Shown here: in pieces, positions 17,555-27,484 of the stretch | Numbering within the stretch: position 1 is the stretch's first letter | How the letters are laid out: the number at the start of each line of letters is the position of its first letter | DNA from: Marinobacter sp. DY40_1A1 | GTDB taxonomy: Bacteria > Pseudomonadota > Gammaproteobacteria > Pseudomonadales > Oleiphilaceae | Assembly (NCBI RefSeq): GCF_016597815.1 | Contig: NZ_VCHA01000001.1 | Location: 930,001 to 994,000 of the forward strand | Direction of reading: 5' to 3' | DNA length: 64,000 nt | The notes under the pieces: generated by a model | Told to the model about the DNA's origin: nothing | Database searches by the model: none | Seen by the model: the letters and a program-made list of their open reading frames with translations, nothing else | Program-made: the position numbers and the translations under genes

Positions 17555-18445
17555 TCAGTTCGACAAGCTGTAAACGTAAGCAGCCAGAATCTGAATCTGA
17601 TCGTTGGACAAGCGACCGCTTTGAGCAGGCATCTCGTTCACACGACCGTGCAGAACTGTTTCTCTGATCCACTCGTAGTTGGAGCCATAGAGCCAGATGT
17701 TGTCTGTCAGGTTGGGTGCACCCAGCGCCTGCATGCCCTTTCCTTCAGGACCGTGACAAGCAACGCAGCCCTGTGCAAACACGGCTTTACCGGCTTCTGC
17801 CGCAGCAGCGTCTTTTTCCCGACCGCTAAAGCTCAGAACGTAATTAACCACCTGATCCACCTGCTCATTGGTCATGTTAGGCATGACACCTTTGGCTGGC
17901 ATGTTACCCATACGGCCATTGCGCAGGGTCTCCAGGATAGCTTCGGGCGAGCCGCCCCACATCCAGTCGCCGTCGGTCAGGTTAGGAAAGCCAACCTGGC
18001 CACGAGCAGCTGTGCCGTGGCAAACAGCGCAGTTATTTGCGAACAGACGTTGGCCGATCTTCAGCGCGTCTTCATTTTTGGAAAGCTCCACCACCGGAGT
18101 TTGGCCAAACTGCGCATAGATTGGGCCGTACTTCTCGTCAGCTGCAGCAACTTCGGCTTCCCACTGGTTGGTAGAGGTCCAGCCCAGCAGTCCCTTGAAG
18201 TTGCCAAGGCCCGGGTACAGAGCCAAGTAACCAAGAGAGAAGATTACAGTCGCAACAAATAGATAGAACCACCACTTGGGTAGGGGGTTGTCATACTCTT
18301 CGATGCCATCGAAGGAGTGGCCCATGGTACGGTCGGTTTCTACATCAGTTGTCTGGCTCTTGCGTGTTGCAAAGAGTAACCAGGCACAACCAAAGACCAC
18401 CACGAGCACGATCACGCTGATCCAGATGCTCCAAAAGGTACTCAT
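17555..18445 (-). CDS. ccoP: cbb3 oxidase diheme subunit III CcoP
   Basis: Membrane-bound diheme cytochrome c passing electrons to CcoO/CcoN. Two membrane segments (residues 5-26 and 57-77) precede the N-terminal FixP domain and two cytochrome c domains with CAVCH at 139-143 and CVACH at 227-231. Methionine ligands are visible in GNMPAKG and VNEMPA. 296 aa is the usual length. Its ATG overlaps the ccoQ stop by 4 bases. Confidence 0.96.
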   Translation of the reverse strand: MSTFWSIWISVIVLVVVFGCAWLLFATRKSQTTDVETDRTMGHSFDGIEEYDNPLPKWWFYLFVATVIFSLGYLALYPGLGNFKGLLGWTSTNQWEAEVAAADEKYGPIYAQFGQTPVVELSKNEDALKIGQRLFANNCAVCHGTAARGQVGFPNLTDGDWMWGGSPEAILETLRNGRMGNMPAKGVMPNMTNEQVDQVVNYVLSFSGREKDAAAAEAGKAVFAQGCVACHGPEGKGMQALGAPNLTDNIWLYGSNYEWIRETVLHGRVNEMPAQSGRLSNDQIQILAAYVYSLSN

Positions 18446-18627
18446 TGTTTATTCTCCGTTTTTTCCTGTTCAAGAGTACGCTTTTCCACCTCGTCATCAT
18501 CGAACGGCAGATGGGCTGCTTCTTCGTTAGCCTTTTTCCGGTGAGCGCTGAAGGCCCACCAGATGATGCCGATAAATACCGCCATCACTAAAAGGGTATG
18601 CATGCCGCGTAACTCGTTAATATCCAT
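18442..18627 (-). CDS. ccoQ: cbb3 oxidase small subunit CcoQ
   Basis: Single-span subunit of 61 aa thought to stabilise the cbb3 complex. The form starting at 18627 (MDINELRGMHTLLVMAVF) has the expected short N-terminus, one hydrophobic helix (residues 9-26) and an acidic tail. It starts 4 bases after the ccoO stop and shares ATGA with ccoP. A longer frame reaching into ccoO has no family support. Confidence 0.93.
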   Translation of the reverse strand: MDINELRGMHTLLVMAVFIGIIWWAFSAHRKKANEEAAHLPFDDDEVEKRTLEQEKTENKQ

Positions 18628-18631
18628 CAAA

Positions 18632-19240
18632 TCACCGTTTGTCTGAAAGTACGGTACCCAGCTGTTGCAGGTATGCAACCAGGGCCTCGATCTCAAACTT
18701 GCCTTCTAGCTCACCGGCTGCACTGGCGATTTGCTCGTCAGTGTAGGGCACACCCAAAGTCTGCAGGGCAGTCATCTTGGCTGCGGTGCCTTTATGGTTT
18801 ACCAAATCTTCGAACAGCCATGGGAAGGCGGGCATGTTGGACTCGGGAACTACGCTACGCGGGTCAAACAGGTGCTGGCGCTGCCAGGCATCCGAATAAC
18901 GACCGCCAACACGGGCCAGATCTGGCCCCGTGCGCTTGGAGCCCCACAGGAACGGACGCTCGTAAACGAACTCGCCCGCAACGGAGTAGTGGCCGTAGCG
19001 CTCAGTTTCAGCACGAAACGGACGGATCTGCTGGGTGTGACAGACGTGACAACCTTCACGGATGTAGATGTCACGGCCTTCAAGTTCCAGCGCCGATATG
19101 GGCTCAAGGCCTTCAATCGGTTCGTTCACTTCTTTCAGGAAAAATAGCGGGAGCACTTCCGCCAGAAAACCACCACTGATGACCAGGATGATAAAAACAA
19201 TCATCAGGCCAAGATTCTTTTCTACAATTTCGTGTTTCAT
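18632..19240 (-). CDS. ccoO: cbb3 oxidase monoheme subunit II CcoO
   Basis: 202-aa membrane-anchored cytochrome c. One N-terminal helix (residues 10-32) is followed by the heme site CHVCH at 64-68 in [15 protein letters not shown], the family signature, and [21 protein letters not shown] methionine ligand sits in SNMPAFPW. It lies 14 bases after ccoN, within the oxidase structural operon. Confidence 0.97.
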   Translation of the reverse strand: MKHEIVEKNLGLMIVFIILVISGGFLAEVLPLFFLKEVNEPIEGLEPISALELEGRDIYIREGCHVCHTQQIRPFRAETERYGHYSVAGEFVYERPFLWGSKRTGPDLARVGGRYSDAWQRQHLFDPRSVVPESNMPAFPWLFEDLVNHKGTAAKMTALQTLGVPYTDEQIASAAGELEGKFEIEALVAYLQQLGTVLSDKR

Positions 19241-19254
19241 CGGGTCTCTCTCCG

Positions 19255-20685
19255 TTACGCCGCCTGAACTGCTGCATTGTCCTGGGCAACCGCATCTTTC
19301 TGGCGCACGGTCATGTAGACGTTATAAGCCATGAACAGCATGCCGCTCAGGAAGATGACGCCACCGAGGAAGCGCACAAAGTAGCCAGGGTAGGATGCTT
19401 CAAGGCTCTCTACAAAGCTGTAGGTGAGAGTGCCGTCGTCGTTGACTGCGCGCCACATGAGGCCCTGCATGATGCCGTTAACCCACATGGCAACGATGTA
19501 CAGAACGGTACCGACAGTCGCCAGCCAGAAGTGCACGTTAATCATGCTGGTGCTGTACATTTCCTTGAGGCCCCAAAGCTTGGGAATCAGGTGGTAGATC
19601 GCACCGATACTGATCATTGCAACCCAACCCAGAGCACCGGAGTGAACGTGACCAACAGTCCAGTCAGTGTTGTGGGAAAGGGCGTTAACGGTCTTGATAG
19701 ACATCATCGGGCCTTCAAAGGTGGACATGCCGTAGAACGACAGGGAAACCACCAGGAAGCGCAGGATGGGGTCGGTACGCAGTTTGTGCCATGCGCCGGA
19801 CAGGGTCATCATACCGTTGATCATGCCGCCCCAGGATGGTGCAAGCAGAATCAGGGACATAATCATACTGGCTGTTTGAGCCCAGTCTGGAAGTGCAGAG
19901 TAGTGCAAGTGGTGACCACCAGCCCAAACGTAGGTCGCGATCAGCGCCCAGAAGTGAACGATGGACAAACGGTAGGAGTAAACCGGGCGGCCGGCCTGCT
20001 TGGGAACGAAGTAGTACATCATGCCCAGGAAGCCAGCAGTCAGGAAGAAGCCTACGGCGTTATGGCCGTACCACCACTGCATCATCGCGTCGGTCACACC
20101 GGCGTATGCAGAGTAGGATTTGAAAGCACTGACAGGTAGCGCCATGTTGTTACCAATGTGGAGCGCGGCGATGGTGATGATAAACGCACCGTAGAACCAG
20201 TTGGCAACATAAATGTGAGGCGTGCTGCGCTTGGTGATAGTACCGAAGAACACCAAAGCGTAAGTTACCCAGACGACCGCGATCGCGATGTCGATTGGCC
20301 ATTCCAGCTCTGCGTATTCTTTAGTGCTGGTGTAGCCAAGGGGCAGGGTAATGGCTGCGGCAACAATGATTGCAGTCCAGCCCCAGAAGGTGAAAGCGGC
20401 CAGTTTGTCCGAAATCAGGCGGGCCTGACAGGTGCGCTGTACAACGTAATACGACGTTGCAAACAGGGCGCTACCACCAAATCCGAATATAACGGCGTTG
20501 GTGTGCAGCGGTCGCAAGCGACCGAAGTGAGTCCATGGCAGATCGAGGTTGAGGGATGGCCATACCAGTTGTGCTGCAATCAACACGCCTAGTGCCATTC
20601 CTACAATGCCCCATACCACTGTCATGATGGCGAACTGTCTCACCACCTTATAGTTATATGTCAGGTTCGGATTTTGTGTGCTCAT
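19255..20685 (-). CDS. ccoN: cbb3 oxidase catalytic subunit I CcoN
   Basis: Heme-copper oxygen reductase subunit of 476 aa with about 12 membrane helices. Histidine ligands are visible in [37 protein letters not shown] and GGHHLHY, and in [16 protein letters not shown]. It reduces oxygen at high affinity and pumps protons. The ATG at 20685 follows TAAGG. It is the first gene of ccoNOQP, and a candidate ANR/FNR box lies about 200 bases upstream. Confidence 0.97.
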   Translation of the reverse strand: MSTQNPNLTYNYKVVRQFAIMTVVWGIVGMALGVLIAAQLVWPSLNLDLPWTHFGRLRPLHTNAVIFGFGGSALFATSYYVVQRTCQARLISDKLAAFTFWGWTAIIVAAAITLPLGYTSTKEYAELEWPIDIAIAVVWVTYALVFFGTITKRSTPHIYVANWFYGAFIITIAALHIGNNMALPVSAFKSYSAYAGVTDAMMQWWYGHNAVGFFLTAGFLGMMYYFVPKQAGRPVYSYRLSIVHFWALIATYVWAGGHHLHYSALPDWAQTASMIMSLILLAPSWGGMINGMMTLSGAWHKLRTDPILRFLVVSLSFYGMSTFEGPMMSIKTVNALSHNTDWTVGHVHSGALGWVAMISIGAIYHLIPKLWGLKEMYSTSMINVHFWLATVGTVLYIVAMWVNGIMQGLMWRAVNDDGTLTYSFVESLEASYPGYFVRFLGGVIFLSGMLFMAYNVYMTVRQKDAVAQDNAAVQAA

Positions 20686-20881
20686 AGCCTTACCAATGGG
20701 TTCAAAGAGGGAAATTATGCGGGCGCAAGTATGGAGAAACCATTAGCTGTTTGCAATGACGCCAGTCAACTCCTGATATCCGTCAAATGCACCCGAAACA
20801 GCAGCATGGCACCTTTCCCGTGCGTATACTCGCTGAATCACTATGATAGCCCCGCCGTCGGTCAAGTTGAACTTGCCAAAA

Positions 20882-20895
20882 TTGATTAAGAACAA
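20882..20895 (-). promoter_or_regulatory. Candidate ANR/FNR box upstream of ccoN
   Basis: TTGAT-N4-AACAA matches the FNR consensus TTGAT-N4-ATCAA in 9 of 10 positions. A possible -10 (TATCAT on the minus strand, 20843-20848) lies about 43 bases downstream, which places the box near -53 rather than the classical -41.5. ANR control of cbb3 operons under low oxygen is known in Pseudomonas. No other feature is seen between 20686 and 20916. Confidence 0.45.
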
Positions 20896-20916
20896 AAAAT
20901 TCAGCGTGAGACGAAA

Positions 20917-22752
20917 TTAAATACACTGAATGTCGGCTAAAACGACTTGGTCTCGCCCGCGGGATTTTGCTTTGTATAGAGCGCGGTCGGCCCTTGCAAA
21001 CAATGTCTGCTGACTTTCGTTTGGTAACAGGGTCGCTATGCCTGCACTCAGGGTCAACTTTGCAATTTTACCGTCCGGGGCTTCTATTTCAGTGGCGCGC
21101 AGCTCTTCAAGTATGGCTTCGCATACTTTTTGAGCGCCTTCTGTACCTGTACCTGGCAGCAATAAAGCGAATTCTTCACCGCCAAATCGAATGGCGATAT
21201 CCCGTGGGCGCTTTACGTGACGGCACAGAATGCTCGATATCTGCTGTAGCCACAGGTCCCCGAAGCCGTGTCCCCAAGTGTCATTGACGGATTTGAAATG
21301 ATCCGCGTCCAACAGAGTGACTGTTAGCGGTTGTCCGGTTCTGCGGGATTCGGCACACAGCTCGGTCAGAATGTTGTCCATGTGACGGCGGTTATAAAGC
21401 CCGGTCAGAGGATCGTTGAGACTGAGAGCGGCGAGCTTGCGGTTGGCGTTCTCCAGTTCTCGCATGGTTGATCGCAACTGGGCTGTGCGCTCATGAACCT
21501 TGTCTTCCAGGTCTGTTCTGGCCTGCTGCTCTACTTCCAGCAACTTGTTGTTCAGAAGGCGCCAGCGCTGCACCATGGCATAGTTGAGGAGAATGACCTG
21601 GCCGCCAATAGCAATCTGCATCAGGGATTCCCTTGCCAAAAAGTCAGTAAGATAGCCGAATGCCGCGGCTGCATAGATTAAAGCTCCGCCTGCCATAATG
21701 ACCCAGGCAAGAACATACCACTTCGCCGGCTGGTAACCTTGGCGCCATCGGTTTAGTGCAATAAAGGACAGGACAAAAATGATAATCAGACTGAGCGCAG
21801 TATTGTAAAGAATGGTTTGGCTGTACGGGAGTATCAGCGTCAGCCCGGTAAACCCGGCGCACGTCCAGATGATAACCTTCAGGGTTGTGTAGGCACGGGT
21901 GCCTTGCTCTACTTCAAGAAATGACCGGCCGAAGAGACTCATTGCCAAAGCGCAGAGTACGAGCATCAGGGGAATGGAGAGATTTGCAAACTGAGGGCTT
22001 TCGGGCCAAAAGTATTGATTTGCGTAGCCACCCATGGCAAGCAGGAAAAGCCCCATGGCCCCCATGTAAAGCGCGTTGTGGAAATAATAGGCTGTACCTG
22101 AACTTATAAAAAGGAGGAGGTTAAAAACAGCGAGCACCAGAATGGCGCCGTAAAACAGCCCGTGGGTCATCGCCAGGTGATTGCTTGCAGTAATAAGTTC
22201 TTCCGGCGACTCCAGCTTCAAGGGGATGTTCAGTGCACCACTGCTATGTACTCGTAATGTAATTGAGCGTGATTCTCCGCTGTCGAGCGTGATCGGGAGC
22301 AGGAAGTACCGGTAATTTATCGCTCTTGAGCCGAATCGATGCAGGTCTCCAGTAACCAGAACATCAGTCGGATCACGGCTCCACCAAAAGGTGACCTCGT
22401 CGAGCAGGGGGTAGTGAAGATTGAGATACCAGGTCCTGCGTTCGTTGCCGCTATTTCGCACGTTCAGGCGTATCCAGTACACCGAGCGGGTTTGCGTGAA
22501 TGTCAGATCGTGCCCTCGGGCTGAGGACCATTCGAGGCTTTCAGGCAGTTCTCCGGGGCGCCGTGCGGAATGGGCCGGTTCCCCGGGAGATGCCTGGTAG
22601 TAGCACACATAGTGCATCAACGAATTGCGCGCATAAGCATCGTTGGCATCTATCGCTGGGCATTCAGGGGCTGCTGCAATAGCATTGGCTATAGCCAGCG
22701 CCGGAGTTGCGGCACAGAACAGGAATAACAATAATCGCGCTACGAATGACAT
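20917..22752 (-). CDS. Diguanylate cyclase with 7TM-DISM sensor
   Basis: Predicted membrane receptor of 611 aa making cyclic di-GMP. A signal peptide (1-24) is followed by a periplasmic DISMED2 domain (about 45-180), seven membrane helices of the 7TMR-DISM type (about 185-395), a short coiled coil (395-440) and a GGDEF domain (445-605) with active motif RFGGEEFALLLPG. The metal-binding region LLDADHFKSVNDTWGH is intact. The periplasmic domain is likely to bind a small ligand, often a sugar. The ATG at 22752 is used; an in-frame TTG sits just before it. It is convergent with nothing and stands alone. Confidence 0.92.
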   Translation of the reverse strand: MSFVARLLLFLFCAATPALAIANAIAAAPECPAIDANDAYARNSLMHYVCYYQASPGEPAHSARRPGELPESLEWSSARGHDLTFTQTRSVYWIRLNVRNSGNERRTWYLNLHYPLLDEVTFWWSRDPTDVLVTGDLHRFGSRAINYRYFLLPITLDSGESRSITLRVHSSGALNIPLKLESPEELITASNHLAMTHGLFYGAILVLAVFNLLLFISSGTAYYFHNALYMGAMGLFLLAMGGYANQYFWPESPQFANLSIPLMLVLCALAMSLFGRSFLEVEQGTRAYTTLKVIIWTCAGFTGLTLILPYSQTILYNTALSLIIIFVLSFIALNRWRQGYQPAKWYVLAWVIMAGGALIYAAAAFGYLTDFLARESLMQIAIGGQVILLNYAMVQRWRLLNNKLLEVEQQARTDLEDKVHERTAQLRSTMRELENANRKLAALSLNDPLTGLYNRRHMDNILTELCAESRRTGQPLTVTLLDADHFKSVNDTWGHGFGDLWLQQISSILCRHVKRPRDIAIRFGGEEFALLLPGTGTEGAQKVCEAILEELRATEIEAPDGKIAKLTLSAGIATLLPNESQQTLFARADRALYKAKSRGRDQVVLADIQCI

Positions 22753-22877
22753 CAACAGTTCCCGAGTGCCTTTGCTTAGGCGGAGCTTTGCGGCTCGGAA
22801 GTGTAGCGAATATGCACAATCAGTGCTGTTAAACAGTTTAAAATTCTGTAAGCCGTCACAAGCTTGATCTGTTCAGG

Positions 22878-23168
22878 TCACACGCCGCTCTGCGCGAGTA
22901 CTGTGATGGCTTCATCTTTGTCCATCATCGGGACTAGTTCGGCCATCAAATTGCGGCGATCATCGGAGTGGTACCAGCGGTTCCAGTCCGCTTCAGAGCG
23001 CCAGTTGGCAAGAGTTATCCGGTGGTTGGGGTCGTTTTTGTCGACCAGTGTTTCCCCGGAAATAAAACCCGGTGCTGCCACTGCACGCTGCAGAACCTTG
23101 CGGGAACGTTCCTCATAGGCAGTTTCAAGTGATTCAGCGATATGGCGTTCAATCAGAACCCGGATCAT
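22878..23168 (-). CDS. ABM-domain (antibiotic biosynthesis monooxygenase-like) protein
   Basis: 96-aa dimeric alpha/beta-barrel-type protein. MIRVLIERHI, APGFISGETL and RITLANWRSEADWNRWYHSDDRR follow the layout of ABM domains, which include small monooxygenases and proteins of unknown role. No catalytic residue can be assigned by eye. The ATG follows a good GGAGG. It is divergent from tusA across 84 bases. Confidence 0.8.
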   Translation of the reverse strand: MIRVLIERHIAESLETAYEERSRKVLQRAVAAPGFISGETLVDKNDPNHRITLANWRSEADWNRWYHSDDRRNLMAELVPMMDKDEAITVLAQSGV

Positions 23169-23252
23169 GCAAACCTCCAGATGTTTTAATGGTATAAACA
23201 GTAATTTAGCACGTATTTATGAAAAATCAGATCATCCAAAGGGAGACATTTT

Positions 23253-23492
23253 GTGAGTGTTACCGATTATGATGCCGAACTGGATGCCAGTGGCCTGTTT
23301 TGTCCGGAGCCAGTTATGATGCTTCACACTGGCATCAATACGGTGGAGCCTGGGCAGGTTTTGCGAGTGGTGGCAACAGACCCTTCAACCACGCGCGATA
23401 TACCGAGGTTTTGTCAGTTTTTAGGTCACGAGCTGATCAGCCATGCAGAGCAGGGCGAGCAGTTTGTTTACCTTATCCGTCGGGGCGAATAG
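23253..23492 (+). CDS. tusA: Sulfurtransferase TusA family protein
   Basis: 79-aa sulfur carrier. The catalytic Cys17 sits in ASGLFCPEPVMMLH, the TusA signature with Cys-Pro-x-Pro. The rest (GQVLRVVATDPSTTRDIPRFCQFLGHELI) matches the two-layer fold. In E. coli TusA passes persulfide sulfur to the tRNA 2-thiouridine pathway, which ends in MnmA, also encoded in this window. The GTG start follows AAAGGGAG. Confidence 0.92.
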   Translation: MSVTDYDAELDASGLFCPEPVMMLHTGINTVEPGQVLRVVATDPSTTRDIPRFCQFLGHELISHAEQGEQFVYLIRRGE

Positions 23493-23533
23493 TGCCCGCT
23501 TTTTCGCTCTGTCTGCTGTGATGTTTGGACTGT

Positions 23534-25429
23534 TCAAATAGACGGCGTCAGCCCATTGACGTGATCGAGGAACTGGCTGCGGTTCATTTCGCCAAGCACT
23601 CTTTTCGGTGCCATTTCGCTGCCGCTGCGATCGTAAAACAATATGGCCGGTGGCCCGAATAATCCCAGTTCGTCCAGCATGGCCTGCTGAGCCGGGGTGT
23701 TGTCAGTCATGTCAATTTGCAGCAGCGTGAAAGGTTTTAGCGAGTTAATGACAGCTCCGTCGCTAAACACGTTGCGCTCCATCACTTTGCACGAAATGCA
23801 CCAGTCCGCATAGAAATCCAGCATTACCGGGCGGCCTTCTTGTTGGGCTTGCACAAGCATGGCTTTTATATCAGCAGGAGTTTCTACCCGGGTAAATCCG
23901 GCGTGGCTATTGTCATTGCTGGCAGAGTCGCCTGGCTGCCCACTGTACGTGGTTTTGGCGATGAAAGGGTCAAGTGGGGCGAGAGGGTTGTTGGCGCCTG
24001 CAATAGCACCAGCGAGCAGTGCCAGGCCATAAGCGAAAAAGATCAAGCCCAGGCCTTTACGGGTGCGCTCCCAGCCCGCCTTTGCTGCGTCGAAAGCCCC
24101 CAGTTGCACACCAGTGATGGCAATGAGTACTCCCCAGAGGGTCAGCCCAACCCAGCCCGGAACCAGGCGTTCAATCAACCATATAGCGACTGCAATCAGC
24201 ATAACGCCATAGAAATGTTTAACGGTGGTCATCCAGTGCCCGGTACTTGGCAGAAGCTTGCGCCCACCAACAGCTACCAGAATAAGCGGAATTCCCATGC
24301 CCAGCCCAAGGGAAAAAAGAGCAATGCCGCCGATTACCGCATCCTGTGTTGTGGATATGTAAAGCAGGCTGCCTGCAAGGGGGGCAGACACACAGGGCGA
24401 TACAATAAGGGCAGATAGCGCGCCTATGCCAAAAATGCTGATAACCCGGCCACCCGTCAGACGCTGGCTGGCATCGTTGAGCGAATCGCGGATAGCTCGC
24501 GGGAGCTGAATTTCAAACAGGTCAAACATCGACAACGCAAAGACCACGAACATCACGGCAAAAACACCTAGCACCCAAGGTGACTGAAGTTGTGCCTGCA
24601 GATTAAAGCTGGCACCAAGCAGCCCGGTAAGCACTCCGGCACCAGCATAGGTTAGTGCCATGCCCAGCACGTAGCTGCTGGAAAGCAAAATCGCCTGGCC
24701 GGTTGTGCGTGTGTTTTGCCCTGAAACGAGTGATGAAATGATCGGAACCATTGGCAGCACACAAGGCGTAAAGGTCAGTCCAAGGCCCAGCAGCAGAAAA
24801 ACGCCCGCTATGACCAGCGTAGACTGCTCTGAGAGAAAGCCGGCAAGCCCGGTTGCTGAGCTGGTATCTGCCTTGGCTTTTGTGGGAGCAGCTGAGCCCG
24901 TAGCCCCTTGCGCCCCGTCAGCGTCCTGGCTTTGATAAAAGAGTACTTCGCGGGTCTGGGGTGGGTAACACAAACCGGCTTCCGCGCAGCCCTGATAGGT
25001 TACTTCGAAACGGGCCTCACGAGTATTATCCGGCAAAGTGACCTGAATCCGGGCTTCAACCGGATCAAAGAAAACGGTGGTTTTTCCGAAAAACTCGTCT
25101 TCTGTTTCTGTACCGGGACTGGAATATTTCGGTGCGCCGGCACTGACGCCCCCATCCAGCGCTTTGATGCTGATGCGATCCTTATAGAGGTAGTGGCCGG
25201 GGGTAATGTCCCAGAATAGAACCACTGCGCTATCTTCAGTTAAGTGGCTGAAGGGAAGGGCCTCATCTACCGGAAGAAACTGGCTGCTTTGGCCGCCAAA
25301 CAGGGAGTTGCTGCCACCGAATGCCCAGGACACATTGGCGGCTGTTAACAGCAGAGCAAAAATGAAGAGTAGGCTGGCTGGAGAACTGGAGCGGCGAGCG
25401 TTGCCGGAAGCGGTAGATAATGCTGTCAT
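23534..25429 (-). CDS. dsbD: Thiol:disulfide interchange protein DsbD
   Basis: Carries reducing power from cytoplasmic thioredoxin to the periplasm. In 631 residues: a signal peptide (about 12-36), the alpha domain with the cysteine pair in YQGCAEAGLCYPP, eight membrane segments of the beta domain including TFTPCVLPMVP and VSPCVSAPLAG (the two redox cysteines), and a thioredoxin-like gamma domain with FYADWCISCK. ATG at 25429 was chosen because it gives a normal signal peptide; an open frame continues 50 codons upstream without support. It is divergent from epmC and convergent with tusA. The window also encodes trxB, the upstream supplier of electrons. Confidence 0.93.
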   Translation of the reverse strand: MTALSTASGNARRSSSPASLLFIFALLLTAANVSWAFGGSNSLFGGQSSQFLPVDEALPFSHLTEDSAVVLFWDITPGHYLYKDRISIKALDGGVSAGAPKYSSPGTETEDEFFGKTTVFFDPVEARIQVTLPDNTREARFEVTYQGCAEAGLCYPPQTREVLFYQSQDADGAQGATGSAAPTKAKADTSSATGLAGFLSEQSTLVIAGVFLLLGLGLTFTPCVLPMVPIISSLVSGQNTRTTGQAILLSSSYVLGMALTYAGAGVLTGLLGASFNLQAQLQSPWVLGVFAVMFVVFALSMFDLFEIQLPRAIRDSLNDASQRLTGGRVISIFGIGALSALIVSPCVSAPLAGSLLYISTTQDAVIGGIALFSLGLGMGIPLILVAVGGRKLLPSTGHWMTTVKHFYGVMLIAVAIWLIERLVPGWVGLTLWGVLIAITGVQLGAFDAAKAGWERTRKGLGLIFFAYGLALLAGAIAGANNPLAPLDPFIAKTTYSGQPGDSASNDNSHAGFTRVETPADIKAMLVQAQQEGRPVMLDFYADWCISCKVMERNVFSDGAVINSLKPFTLLQIDMTDNTPAQQAMLDELGLFGPPAILFYDRSGSEMAPKRVLGEMNRSQFLDHVNGLTPSI

Positions 25430-25589
25430 GGAGTAAGCAGTTTCCCGGTAAGTGTCATGGCATACAGGAGAGCTGGCGATGCAATAACGTGCCTGCGCCC
25501 CGGTAGTGGTTTGCGAGTGAGTGGACATAGGGCCCGCGAGAAAGTTCCCTCTGGCATTGGGCGCGTTAAAGTCGCACAATAGCTCCCCA

Positions 25590-26171
25590 ATGAATCACAG
25601 CCCAAACGATCTTATCATGTTGTTTAATGACCTGTTCCGGGATGCGTTCCGGACTGTTCTGGTCAGAGGCGACGAAGAACCTGAATACTTGCCTGCTGGC
25701 AGCACCAGTGAGCTTGCGCAGATTGTTTTTGCTCATGGCTATTATGCCAGTGCTCTGCACGAAATAAGTCACTGGTGTGTTGCGGGTGAGTACAGGCGCA
25801 CACTTCACGATTATGGTTACTGGTACTGCCCGGACGGCCGGACACCCGCTCAACAGCAAGCATTCGAGCAAGTTGAGGTAAAACCGCAGGCTATTGAGTG
25901 GTTGTTTTCAGTGGCCGCCGGCTCGAAATTTCATATCAGTGTGGATAACCTGTCTGGTGGGGGCGCGTCTGACGAGTGCGGCTTCCGATCCAGGGTGCTA
26001 GGCCAGGCAGAAAGTTACCTGGCGACAGGCTTGCCGCAACGGGCACAGTCCTTTTTTGATGCGTTGAAATCGTTTTATGGAACCGGCGATAACTTCAGTA
26101 CAGCCTGGCGTGATGATGTCCGGCGTGTGGTTCCGCTATATTCTGCAAAAGAACTTTATGAGGCAAACTGA
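25590..26171 (+). CDS. epmC: Elongation factor P hydroxylase EpmC
   Basis: Hydroxylates the beta-lysylated lysine of elongation factor P. The 193-residue form contains ALHEISHWCVAGEYRR and DYGYWYCPDGRTPAQQ, both highly characteristic of EpmC (YfcM), with His residues in HEISHW as likely iron ligands. The ATG at 25590 (MNHSPNDLIMLF) was chosen from family length; the frame continues 23 codons upstream without homology. The helicase gene follows after 6 bases. Confidence 0.9.
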   Translation: MNHSPNDLIMLFNDLFRDAFRTVLVRGDEEPEYLPAGSTSELAQIVFAHGYYASALHEISHWCVAGEYRRTLHDYGYWYCPDGRTPAQQQAFEQVEVKPQAIEWLFSVAAGSKFHISVDNLSGGGASDECGFRSRVLGQAESYLATGLPQRAQSFFDALKSFYGTGDNFSTAWRDDVRRVVPLYSAKELYEAN

Positions 26172-26177
26172 GACTCC

Positions 26178-27467
26178 ATGACATCTGACTCAAAGCACAC
26201 CGGCGATCTGAGATTCAGCGATCTGAATCTGGACAAACGCCTGCTGGACGCCATTGCCGCCATTGGTTTCGAATACTGCACGCCGATTCAGGCGGAAACA
26301 CTGCCCTGGACACTGGCGTGTCAGGACCTGATAGGCCAAGCGCAAACCGGAACCGGAAAAACAGCTGCATTTCTGATTACCGCCATCCAGAGCCTGCTCG
26401 AAACGCCAATACCCGAGGGTGATCGATTTGCATCTGAGCCTCGGGTTCTGGCGCTGGCACCAACTCGCGAGCTCGCCATGCAGATTGCCAAGGATGCGGA
26501 AGCGCTGTGCAAGCTTACTGGCCACAACGTCGTTACCGTGGTGGGTGGCATGCACTATGACAAACAGCGCGAACAATTACATAACGGCATTGTTGATATT
26601 CTGGTGGCTACCCCGGGTCGCCTGATTGACTTCCTTGGCTCCCAGGACGTTTTCCTGGACCAGCTCGACATCCTCATTCTGGATGAGGCAGACCGTATGT
26701 TGGATATGGGCTTCATTCCTGATGTGAAGCGCATTATCCGCAAGTGCACCCCTAAAGATGAACGCCAGACGCTGCTATTCAGCGCCACCTTTAATCAGGA
26801 CGTTTTGAACCTGGCGTCCATGTGGACCAACAATGCCGAGTTTGTGGAAATCGAACCAGAGCAGAAAACCGCAGAGCGGGTCGAACAAACGGTTTACATG
26901 GTTGGTGATGACGAAAAGCTGCCGGTGTTGGTGAACTATCTCAAGCGCCCTGAAGTTGAAAAGGCCCTGGTGTTTGCCAATCGCCGTGACCAGTGCCGGG
27001 ACCTTGAAGAGGATTTGCGCAATCAGGGCGTTAAAGTTGCTCTTATGTCTGGAGAAATTGCCCAGGCCAAGCGCTTGAAAACTCTGGATCAGTTCAAGGC
27101 GGGCAGCATTCAGGTGCTGGTAGCTACGGATGTTGCGGGGCGCGGAATCCATGTGGATGGCGTTACTCACGTATTCAATTACAACCTGCCAGACAGTGCT
27201 GAAGATTACGTGCATCGCATAGGTCGTACGGGTCGGGCAGGGAAGACTGGTGTGTCGGTCAGTTTTGCAGGTGAGGACGATTCGTTTGGTCTGCCGGCCA
27301 TTGAGAAGTACATCGGTCAAAAGCTCAAAACAACCGTTCCGGAAGAAGAGTTGATGGCTGAAATGGATAATCCGCCCATTACCCGCAAGCGTGGTCGCAG
27401 GCCGTCGCAAGGGCAGGGTGGACGCGGGCCAGGTGGTCGTGGTGGCCCCCGCCCCCGCAGAAACTGA
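26178..27467 (+). CDS. rhlB: DEAD-box ATP-dependent RNA helicase, RhlB-like
   Basis: Unwinds RNA with ATP. All core motifs are present over residues 14-370: Q-motif TPIQ, AQTGTGKT, PTRELA, TPGR, DEAD, SAT, ATDVAGRGIHVDGV and HRIGRTGRAG. The start FSDLNLDKRLLDAIAAIGFEYCTPIQ and overall length (429 aa) fit the RhlB branch, which in E. coli joins the RNA degradosome. The tail (about 395-429) is Arg/Gly-rich and probably binds RNA. Other DEAD families such as RhlE cannot be excluded fully. Confidence 0.85.
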   Translation: MTSDSKHTGDLRFSDLNLDKRLLDAIAAIGFEYCTPIQAETLPWTLACQDLIGQAQTGTGKTAAFLITAIQSLLETPIPEGDRFASEPRVLALAPTRELAMQIAKDAEALCKLTGHNVVTVVGGMHYDKQREQLHNGIVDILVATPGRLIDFLGSQDVFLDQLDILILDEADRMLDMGFIPDVKRIIRKCTPKDERQTLLFSATFNQDVLNLASMWTNNAEFVEIEPEQKTAERVEQTVYMVGDDEKLPVLVNYLKRPEVEKALVFANRRDQCRDLEEDLRNQGVKVALMSGEIAQAKRLKTLDQFKAGSIQVLVATDVAGRGIHVDGVTHVFNYNLPDSAEDYVHRIGRTGRAGKTGVSVSFAGEDDSFGLPAIEKYIGQKLKTTVPEEELMAEMDNPPITRKRGRRPSQGQGGRGPGGRGGPRPRRN

Positions 27468-27484
27468 GGCGGTGTGACCTTATT

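Noticed and set aside
20861..20880. Second FNR-like site (TTGGCAAGTTCAA on the minus strand) near ccoN
   Set aside because: The half-sites are one base too close together and two core positions differ.
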